A stretch of 9,054 nucleotides of DNA, taken from the NCBI GenBank assembly GCA_045631445.1, contig JAZQUS010000087.1, positions 1 to 9,054 on the forward strand. Direction: 5' to 3'. The translations under genes were made by a program, and so were the position numbers. Positions 1 through 5,712 of the stretch are shown here, in pieces (position 1 is the stretch's first letter; each line of letters opens with the position of its first letter). Under the pieces are notes generated by a model, which did not search any database, was not told where the DNA came from, and saw nothing but the letters and a program-made list of their open reading frames with translations. Origin of the DNA: RGIG4608 sp045631445 (lineage in GTDB: Bacteria; Bacillota; Clostridia; Oscillospirales; CAG-272).

Positions 1-268
1 TATCAAAATAGTTTGTGTCTGTAGGGGAGGGGTTTTCCCTCCCGTTGATAAACAAACATATAAGTGCGGGTGCACGGAGTGCCCCCCTACGAAGATTGTG
101 CGTAGCCATTTTGCTATCAAAGCGGTTATGTACCGATTTTGTAGGGGGGCACTCTGTGCACCCGCTTATGAACTCAAACTAATTTCATTTTTGGTGGGAG
201 GGAAAACCCCTCCCCTACGGATTTGTGCAAAGCCGTTTCGCTATCAAAACGGCTATGTGCAAAGTAGC
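1..268. repeat. Mosaic of GTAGGGG-type hairpin repeats in alternating orientation
   Basis: This gene-free stretch is built from short repeats. Module A (21-43) recurs as an exact reverse complement at 196-218 (23 of 23 bases). Module B (61-90) recurs as a near-exact reverse complement at 141-168, with a 2-nt gap and one mismatch. The order A-B-B'-A' makes a nested palindrome. Each module begins with GTAGGGG (or ends with CCCCTAC) and folds on itself; for example 25-31 pairs with 37-43. A separate direct repeat of about 39 nt lies at 94-132 and 220-259, and its second copy contains a perfect 8-bp stem (231-238 with 247-254). The architecture resembles bacterial interspersed mosaic elements or MITE-like repeats. 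An open frame at 98-331 runs through these repeats and is not a believable gene. Confidence 0.8.
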
Positions 269-276
269 AATGCGCA

Positions 277-306
277 GTTTCTTTGTTTTCTTGAAAACAA
301 AGAAAC
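277..306. repeat. Perfect 14-bp inverted repeat with 2-nt loop
   Basis: The arm 277-290 (GTTTCTTTGTTTTC) is exactly complementary to 293-306, separated only by TT. No T-tract follows on the plus strand, and the stem is A/T-rich, so it is not a standard intrinsic terminator. It adjoins the repeat mosaic at 1-268 and is probably part of the same intergenic repeat landscape. The remaining bases to about 365 hold smaller GC-rich inverted repeats, such as CGCGC-GTT-GCGCG near 337-349, and no gene. Confidence 0.85.
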
Positions 307-383
307 ATTTGTGACGAGCGCGAAGAAGTGAGTCACGCGCGTTGCGCGAAATTTGTTTACCATAACACGATTAAAAGTTTTTT

Positions 384-447
384 GCGAGCTTTTTTTTCAA
401 AAAAGCGAAAATCTTTACTTAACTAACTTTCCCTACAAATCAAAATT
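384..447 (-). repeat. Copy of dispersed hairpin repeat, related to 7846-7944
   Basis: Positions 399-428, read on the minus strand, match 7865-7894 on the plus strand in 29 of 30 bases. Positions 431-447 match 7927-7943 in 16 of 17 bases. The segment contains a hairpin (388-395 with 399-406) built on a GCTTTTTT/AAAAAAGC stem, the same core seen at 7886-7903 and, in GC-richer form, at 8960-8979. It lies immediately downstream of the aro operon terminator. Its function is unknown; it looks like a small non-coding mobile or interspersed repeat. Confidence 0.75.
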
Positions 448-455
448 CGAAGTGC

Positions 456-488
456 AAAAAAGGAACGAACTGTTAAAATTCGTTCCTT
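456..488 (-). terminator. Rho-independent terminator of the aro operon
   Basis: On the minus strand AAGGAACGAA (488 down to 479) pairs perfectly with TTCGTTCCTT (469 down to 460) across a 9-nt loop. The stem runs directly into a short T-tract (about 460 down to 456). It begins 8 nt after the stop codon of the DAHP synthase gene, so it marks the 3' end of the shikimate operon. Confidence 0.88.
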
Positions 489-496
489 AATTTTAT

Positions 497-1519
497 TTAC
501 ACCAAATCTGCGATATCGAGCACGAGCTTTTCGGTTTTAGCCCAGCCGATGCAGGGGTCGGTGATGGATTTTCCATACACGTTCTCACCAATTTTTTGTG
601 AGCCGTCCTCAAGATAGCTTTCAATCATCAAGCCCTTAACGAGCGAATGAATATTCTTCGAATGTTGACGGTTATGGCAAATCTCTTTAGCAATTCTAAT
701 TTGCGCCTTGTAGTGCTTTGCGCAGTTTGAGTGGCTACAGTCAACTATTGCCGTGGGATTTTGAAGTCCCATTTTCATATAATTATCATAGAGATGAGAA
801 AGGTCCTCATAGTGATAGTTGGGTTGACTTTCACCGTTTTTGTTAACGTATCCACGCAAAATTGCGTGTGCGTAAGGGTTACCTGCGCTTTCAACCTCCC
901 AACCACGATATATGAACATATGCGATGATTGTCCTGCTTTAATCGCATTCATCATAACGGAAATATCACCCGACGTGGGATTTTTCATACCTACGGGAAT
1001 GTCAAGTCCACTTGCAAGGAGTCGGTGCTGCTGGTTTTCAACAGAACGTGCACCAACCGCCACGTAACTGAGCAAATCGGAAATGTAACGGTGATTTTCG
1101 GGATAGAGCATTTCGTCTGCGGTTGAAAAACCGGTTTCCTCAAGCACTCTCATATGAATTTTTCTAATAGCAACGATACCCTTCATCATATCGGGTGGCT
1201 CAGCGGAATTTGGCTGATGTACAAGACCCTTATATCCCTCTCCCGTGGTTCTTGGCTTACCTGTATAAACGCGTGGAACGATGAGAATTTTATCTTCCAC
1301 CTGTTCGGAAAGCTTTTTAAGACGGTGAATATACTCCATAACCGCATCCTCGCGGTCTGCAGAGCAGGGGCCAATAACGAGCAAAAACTTATCGCTTTCA
1401 CCCGTGAATATTTTTCTGATTTCCTCATCATTTTTAGCTTTTATTGCCGCAAGATGATCGGAAAGGGGAAATTCTTCCTTTACCTCTTGGGGTATGGGTA
1501 ATTTTCTCTTAAATATCAT
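497..1519 (-). CDS. aroF: 3-deoxy-7-phosphoheptulonate (DAHP) synthase, type I-alpha
   Basis: Condenses phosphoenolpyruvate and erythrose-4-phosphate to DAHP, the committed cytosolic step of the shikimate pathway. The 340-residue protein aligns by eye along nearly its whole length with E. coli AroG. Visible motifs are GPCSA (50-54), KPRTT (88-92), GYKGL (95-99), GARSVENQQHR (156-166) and KNPTSG (179-184). The four predicted metal ligands are C52, H263 (in CSHSN), E300 (in MIES) and D321 (in ITDPCIGW). The N-terminus is about 10 residues shorter than that of AroG, whose first residues take part in feedback inhibition, so end-product control may differ. The ATG has an AAGAGG SD about 8 nt upstream that overlaps the aroA stop codon. 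The gap to aroA is 12 nt. It is the last gene of the operon although it encodes the first step. The aroF symbol denotes the family; which E. coli isozyme it resembles most is not resolved. Confidence 0.93.
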   Translation of the reverse strand: MIFKRKLPIPQEVKEEFPLSDHLAAIKAKNDEEIRKIFTGESDKFLLVIGPCSADREDAVMEYIHRLKKLSEQVEDKILIVPRVYTGKPRTTGEGYKGLVHQPNSAEPPDMMKGIVAIRKIHMRVLEETGFSTADEMLYPENHRYISDLLSYVAVGARSVENQQHRLLASGLDIPVGMKNPTSGDISVMMNAIKAGQSSHMFIYRGWEVESAGNPYAHAILRGYVNKNGESQPNYHYEDLSHLYDNYMKMGLQNPTAIVDCSHSNCAKHYKAQIRIAKEICHNRQHSKNIHSLVKGLMIESYLEDGSQKIGENVYGKSITDPCIGWAKTEKLVLDIADLV

Positions 1520-1531
1520 CTAATATACCTC

Positions 1532-2740
1532 TTAGTGCTTACTTACTTCAATTCCAACGCTTTGGAGCTTTTCAAAGAAATCGGGGAAGCTCTTGTTTAC
1601 GGCTTCTGCACCCTCAATTTCACCACCGAAAATTGTGCAAAGAATGGAAAGAGCCATAACAACACGATGGTCGTTGTGTCCGTTAAGTACTTCAGTTGGA
1701 CGGTGGAATTCTTTTGGAAATACAACAATTTCGTCCTCGTTAACGGTAACTGCTACACCAAATTTACGAAGCTCCTCTGCCATTGCTTCTCCTCGATCAC
1801 TTTCTTTAAGACGAAGACGACGTGTTCCCGTGAATACACCGCCGTTATTTGCCGCTGCAAGTGCGAAAAGAATGGGGCCCAAGTCGGGGCAGTCGGAAAG
1901 ATTAATTGAGGGAGTGCCTCTTTTAATCATATCAAAATATTTTGAGAATATTTTGTCACCCTGAACGGAGTCAGGATCAAGTCCTTCGATAGTAACGTCA
2001 CCACCAAGCACGTTAAGCGCGGCGAAGAATGCTGCGTTTGAATAGTCACCTTCAACACTATCCACAACAGGACTGTATTTTTGTCCGCCGGGGATGTAAA
2101 GAGTTCTTTCGTTTTTCCATTCAATCTTCATGCCGAATTTTCTCATAACGTGAAGAGTGAGATCTATGTAAGAATGACTTTCAATTGGTTGAGTAATGGC
2201 AATTTGGCTATCCTTTTTAAGAACGGGAAGGGCAAAGAGAAGTCCACTAACGAACTGACTCGAAATATTACCCTGAACCTTGAAGTTGCCCGCTTTAAGA
2301 GGGCCTTCAAGTATAATTCTTTCCTTTTCTTTAACAAACATCAAGTCCTGTTCCTTACAAATTCCCTGATATACGGAAAGTGGACGCGAAAGAAGAGTTT
2401 GAGTTCCATAGAAAATACTCTTTTTACCTGTTAGGAGAGCAAGCGGAATGAAGAAACGAAGTGTAGATCCACTCTCACGGCAGAAGAACTCTTGAATTTT
2501 CTTATCCTTTTTTACTTCTCGTCCTGTGATTTCAAGCACGTCACCGGTGTGCTTGTATTGTACACCTATAGCAGAAAGACAGTCAAGAGTTGCTTTAACG
2601 TCCTCTGAATTATTAATTCCGGTAATTGTACTTTTTGCATTTGCAAGACCGCCGCAGATGAGCATTCTGTGTGCAACACTCTTTGACGGGGGAGCAACAA
2701 TCGTACCTTGTGCTTTGCCTCGTTCTATAGTAACGTTCAT
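1532..2740 (-). CDS. aroA: 3-phosphoshikimate 1-carboxyvinyltransferase (EPSP synthase)
   Basis: Transfers the enolpyruvyl group of PEP to shikimate-3-phosphate, the sixth step of the pathway. The protein has 402 residues, slightly shorter than the 427 of E. coli. Family motifs are clear: PPSKSVAHR (17-25, with K20, S21 and R25 at the substrate-binding positions), ESGSTLR (89-95), DCPDLGPIL (283-291, D286 matching the catalytic aspartate), LKESDR (311-316, with E313), HNDHRVVMAL (355-364) and NKSFPDFFE (382-390, with K383). The two-domain inside-out alpha/beta fold appears complete. The start ATG overlaps the aroQ stop as ATGA, and a strong SD (AAGGAGGG) lies inside the end of aroQ, so translation is probably coupled. 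Confidence 0.96.
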   Translation of the reverse strand: MNVTIERGKAQGTIVAPPSKSVAHRMLICGGLANAKSTITGINNSEDVKATLDCLSAIGVQYKHTGDVLEITGREVKKDKKIQEFFCRESGSTLRFFIPLALLTGKKSIFYGTQTLLSRPLSVYQGICKEQDLMFVKEKERIILEGPLKAGNFKVQGNISSQFVSGLLFALPVLKKDSQIAITQPIESHSYIDLTLHVMRKFGMKIEWKNERTLYIPGGQKYSPVVDSVEGDYSNAAFFAALNVLGGDVTIEGLDPDSVQGDKIFSKYFDMIKRGTPSINLSDCPDLGPILFALAAANNGGVFTGTRRLRLKESDRGEAMAEELRKFGVAVTVNEDEIVVFPKEFHRPTEVLNGHNDHRVVMALSILCTIFGGEIEGAEAVNKSFPDFFEKLQSVGIEVSKH

Positions 2741-3180
2741 ACTTTCCCTCCTTCAATGTAATTGATGATATCATCAATGGCTAAAATATAGCCGTCAGTT
2801 CCTTTTCCTGAAATAGTTTTAATACAAGCCTGTCGTATAAAGCTCACTTGTCTAAAATCTTCACGCGAGCTAACGTCGGAGATATGCACCTCAATCGTTG
2901 GTATCATAACCGACTTAACTGCATCTAAAATTGCAATACTTGTGTGGGTGTATGCCGCAGGATTGATAACAATTCCCGAAACGCCCTCAAAGTATGCGTT
3001 TTGAATATATTCAACGAGAACTCCCTCGTGATTGGTCTGTTTTATTTCCACCTCACAAACACCCTCGCAGTGAGCTTTTATCTTATTTTCAAGGTCGGAA
3101 TAGGTTTCTTTTCCGTAATGCTCGGGCTCTCTAATGCCAAGCATATTGAGATTTGGGCCGTTAAGCACTAAAATCTTCAT
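2737..3180 (-). CDS. aroQ: 3-dehydroquinate dehydratase, type II
   Basis: Dehydrates 3-dehydroquinate to 3-dehydroshikimate, the third pathway step. At 147 residues it has the usual size of the flavodoxin-like type II enzyme, a dodecamer in characterised members. Visible motifs are NGPNLN (7-12), REPEHYG (17-23, with R17 and catalytic Y22), INPAAYTHTS (72-81, with N73 and H79), EVHIS (97-101, with H99 the predicted proton donor) and SREDFR (105-110, with R110). The histidine of the common HARE-FR segment is replaced by S104, although the listed catalytic residues remain. Its ATG overlaps the aroE-aroK stop by 4 nt (ATGA), with an AAGGAG SD 11 nt upstream at 3192-3197. The symbol aroQ is also used for the unrelated chorismate mutase fold, which occurs in this same operon. 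Confidence 0.96.
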   Translation of the reverse strand: MKILVLNGPNLNMLGIREPEHYGKETYSDLENKIKAHCEGVCEVEIKQTNHEGVLVEYIQNAYFEGVSGIVINPAAYTHTSIAILDAVKSVMIPTIEVHISDVSSREDFRQVSFIRQACIKTISGKGTDGYILAIDDIINYIEGGKV

Positions 3181-4418
3181 TTTGCTAAAAACTCCTTTTC
3201 TATAAGCTTTGCCTCCGCTCCGGGAGTAAGGTTTCCGTCAATACGGCAATCACACCTTGAAGTGTAAATATTATATCTTTCATTATATAATTTTTCTATT
3301 GCTTCTTTTTTTGTAGCAAGTGGACGACTGTCTGTTGGCGTGAGATTTGCTAAATCCCTATCCAAAAAATATAATCTACCATTTTGACGAAGCGCATTTA
3401 CGTTTTCTTTACGCAAAATGCAACCACCGCCTGTGGCAATAATTATGCCATTTTTCTTTGAAATTTCTTTTGTAATTTCCGTTTCAATATCTCTAAATTC
3501 TTTTTCGGTGTGCGTTTTGAAAAAATCTGAAATTTCACAACCTATCCTTTTAACTATCTCATCATCAAGATCTATCAGTTTGCGAGAAAAACGATCTGCA
3601 AGTACTTTGCCAACCGTTGTTTTACCGCAGCTTGGCATACCGATAAGAACAATATTTTCTTTTTCTTTTAATATTTTATTGAAAATTTCGTTGGTTTTAT
3701 GGTCATCAAATTTTGTGTCAATAAAAAGCTCCACTGCGTGAACTGCTTGTGAAACAAGCATATATAAGCCGCCCTCAGCATAAATTCCGTTTGCTTTTGC
3801 TTCAATCACCAATTTTGTGCGAAGTGGGTTGTAAACCGCGTCAAATACCGCACATAAATTTGAAAATCCACTCAAATCAATGGGGGAATTATCGCAATCG
3901 GGATACATACCAACGGGAGTTGTATTGATAATAACATCTGCGTCGATATGCTTTTCGTATGCTTCCTCATAAGTAATTGCACTTTTATTAGAGCTTCGCG
4001 AAATAGAAATAATCTCATGCGCTCCCAAATTCTTTGCAACAAGACTTGACGTGCGTGAAGTACCGCCCGTACCGAGAATAAGCACCTTCTTGCCCGACAA
4101 ATCAATTTTCGAGCGCAAAATAAGGTCGCGCATACCGAAATAATCGGTATTGTAACCATAGAGCTTTCCACCTTTTTTTACAATGCAATTTACCGCCTGA
4201 AGCTCATTTGCAACAGTCGAAACCTCATCAAGATAGGGAATAACCTCTTTTTTATACGGTATAGTGACGTTTATAGCACGAAATTCACGTTTTTGAAGAA
4301 AATCGGCAAGATTTTCACGCGCAATTTCGCAAAGCTCATAATTGTAGCTTGCAAGTGACTCATGAATTTCCTTTGAAAAGCTGTGTGATAGCTTTTCACC
4401 TATAAGTCCGTATTGCAT
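3177..4418 (-). CDS. Bifunctional shikimate dehydrogenase - shikimate kinase (AroE-AroK fusion)
   Basis: A 413-residue protein carrying two consecutive pathway enzymes. The N-terminal domain (about 1-250) is shikimate dehydrogenase, reducing 3-dehydroshikimate with NADPH. It shows SHSFS (11-15, shikimate binding), NVTIPYK (50-56, catalytic K56), GYNTD (88-92, D92), the nucleotide loop GTGGTS (116-121), NTTPVGM (165-171) and Q224. The C-terminal domain (about 254-413) is shikimate kinase, with Walker A GMPSCGKTT (260-268), DLDDEI (283-288), FR (308-309), ATGGG (328-332), lid RPLA (365-368) and R381. Both active sites look intact. The frame stays open 55 codons further upstream, but that stretch is dispersed-repeat DNA. 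The ATG at 4418 has AAAGGAG 6 nt ahead and begins MQYGLIGEKLSHSFS, the normal AroE N-terminus, so it is chosen. The stop overlaps aroQ; a 205-nt gap separates it from aroC. Confidence 0.95.
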   Translation of the reverse strand: MQYGLIGEKLSHSFSKEIHESLASYNYELCEIARENLADFLQKREFRAINVTIPYKKEVIPYLDEVSTVANELQAVNCIVKKGGKLYGYNTDYFGMRDLILRSKIDLSGKKVLILGTGGTSRTSSLVAKNLGAHEIISISRSSNKSAITYEEAYEKHIDADVIINTTPVGMYPDCDNSPIDLSGFSNLCAVFDAVYNPLRTKLVIEAKANGIYAEGGLYMLVSQAVHAVELFIDTKFDDHKTNEIFNKILKEKENIVLIGMPSCGKTTVGKVLADRFSRKLIDLDDEIVKRIGCEISDFFKTHTEKEFRDIETEITKEISKKNGIIIATGGGCILRKENVNALRQNGRLYFLDRDLANLTPTDSRPLATKKEAIEKLYNERYNIYTSRCDCRIDGNLTPGAEAKLIEKEFLAK

Positions 4419-4424
4419 AGAGGG

Positions 4425-4431
4425 CTCCTTT
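4425..4431 (-). promoter_or_regulatory. Ribosome binding site fixing the aroE-aroK start
   Basis: AAAGGAG on the minus strand, 6 nt before the ATG at 4418-4416. It decides against the 468-codon version of the gene, whose extra codons read through repeat DNA. Confidence 0.85.
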
Positions 4432-4480
4432 CTTGAAAAATACAAAGTAAATAATGGTTCTTTTTGAAAAAAGTCCCGTG

Positions 4481-4573
4481 AACCCCCAAAGCTCATAAAC
4501 GTCGCTTCGGGGAACCCCTGGCACCAAAAACTTTTTATCAGTGGGGGAGTCGACGAAAATTTTCGATAATTCG
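4481..4573. repeat. Dispersed two-block repeat in the aroC / aroE-aroK gap (second copy at 8907-9031)
   Basis: Block 1 (4481-4519) matches 8907-8945 in 37 of 39 bases. Block 2 (4552-4573) matches 9010-9031 in 21 of 22 bases. Both blocks keep order and orientation, but the spacer is 32 nt here and 64 nt at the other copy. Block 1 can fold through CCCC/GGGG and AAGC/GCTT pairing. Block 2 holds the 12-bp palindrome CGAAAATTTTCG (4554-4565). Nearby, 4460-4473 forms CTTTTT-GA-AAAAAG. The element fills most of the only long gap in the aro operon (4419-4623), which otherwise holds no gene and no clear terminator or promoter. Confidence 0.82.
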
Positions 4574-4623
4574 CAAACCTCACCTAAGCACTCCGTTTAC
4601 CACTCTTCACCTTCAACTATCTT

Positions 4624-5712
4624 TTACAACAAATAATCCGTTCCGTATCTGCTAACGAGCATATCTGCTACAACAATAGCGGAGAGTGTTTCTGCAACAA
4701 CACACGCTCTTGGAATAATTGTCGCGTCGTGTCGACCCGAAATTTCAATTTCGGTATCAACTTTATCTATAAAGTTAACTGTTTTTTGCTTTCTAGCAAT
4801 AGAGGATGTGGGTTTAACAACACAACTAAATATAATTGGCATACCGTTGCTGATACCACCATTGATACCACCGTTGTTATTGCTCTTTGTGAGAATGGAG
4901 TCGCCGTCAACATAAAATTCGTCATTCATCTGACTGCCAAACATTTCTGCACATCTGAATCCCGCACCGAATTCAATTCCTTTAATAGCGGGAATTGAGA
5001 ACATAGCGTGTGAAATCATACTTTCAAGACTGTCAAACCAAGGTTCTCCAACGCCTGCAGGCATACCAACAATAGCGGTTTCCATAATTCCACCAACACT
5101 ATCATCGTTATTTTTAATTTCGAGAGCTTTTTGAAGTATTTGTTCTTGGGCTTTATCATCAAGAATTGCATATTGGGAGAGATGGAGATTTTTAATATCT
5201 TCAACATAGTTGCCAAAAGCTCTGTCATCAACACCTGCACAGTGCTTGATGTGAGTCCCAACGTAAATACCCTTTTTCTCAAGCGCAGATTGAAGAATTG
5301 CACCTGCCGCAACAAGAGCCACAGTTATTCTGCCTGAAAAGTGACCGCCACCACGGAAATCTTGATATCCGTGATATTTGCACTGTGCAGTATAGTCCGC
5401 GTGACCGGGACGAGCAACCGAGCTAAAGAGTTGATAATCTGTGCTATTAACATCGCGATTTGGAATAACGATGCAAAGGGGAGTACCCGTGGTGTGACCC
5501 TCAAAAACGCCACTTAAAATTCTGTAATCGTCCTTTTCCACTCTTTGTGTGCAAACTTGAGTTTTAGAACGACGTCTATTTAATTGTCTGTCAATAAATT
5601 CATAGTCAATTTCAATGCCGGGAGTGAGTCCGTCAATAACTACTCCAATGGCATCTCCATGGCTTTCGCCGAAAAGTGTCACTTTAACGGCGTTGCCAAA
5701 AGTATTTTTCAT
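4624..5712 (-). CDS. aroC: Chorismate synthase
   Basis: Eliminates phosphate from EPSP to give chorismate, the seventh and last step of the common pathway, using reduced FMN. The 362-residue length is normal. Motifs visible are GESHG (15-19, with H18), RRRSKTQ (46-52), RPGHADYT (101-108, with H104), GGGHFSGR (121-128, a variant of the usual GGGR-S-R segment) and GRHDATIIPRA (326-336). The two histidines correspond to those needed in characterised enzymes. The ATG overlaps the stop of the upstream chorismate mutase-DHQ synthase gene as ATGA, and ACGGAGG lies 6 nt upstream, so the two genes are probably translationally coupled. It is the second gene of the operon, out of pathway order, and is followed by the only long intergenic gap. 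Confidence 0.97.
   Translation of the reverse strand: MKNTFGNAVKVTLFGESHGDAIGVVIDGLTPGIEIDYEFIDRQLNRRRSKTQVCTQRVEKDDYRILSGVFEGHTTGTPLCIVIPNRDVNSTDYQLFSSVARPGHADYTAQCKYHGYQDFRGGGHFSGRITVALVAAGAILQSALEKKGIYVGTHIKHCAGVDDRAFGNYVEDIKNLHLSQYAILDDKAQEQILQKALEIKNNDDSVGGIMETAIVGMPAGVGEPWFDSLESMISHAMFSIPAIKGIEFGAGFRCAEMFGSQMNDEFYVDGDSILTKSNNNGGINGGISNGMPIIFSCVVKPTSSIARKQKTVNFIDKVDTEIEISGRHDATIIPRACVVAETLSAIVVADMLVSRYGTDYLL

Noticed and set aside
94..259. Possible CRISPR array from the 39-nt direct repeats
   Set aside because: Only two diverged copies are present; the spacing is filled by hairpin modules rather than unique spacers, and no cas gene is in the window.
98..331. 77-codon plus-strand open frame
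   Set aside because: It runs through the inverted and direct repeats at 94-259 and the perfect palindrome at 277-306, has no SD, and its codons show no recognisable domain.
4419..4623. Terminator or internal promoter splitting the aro operon
   Set aside because: Hairpins are present, but none is followed by a T-tract on the minus strand, and I find no paired -35 and -10 boxes at good spacing. It remains possible, but the sequence does not support it.
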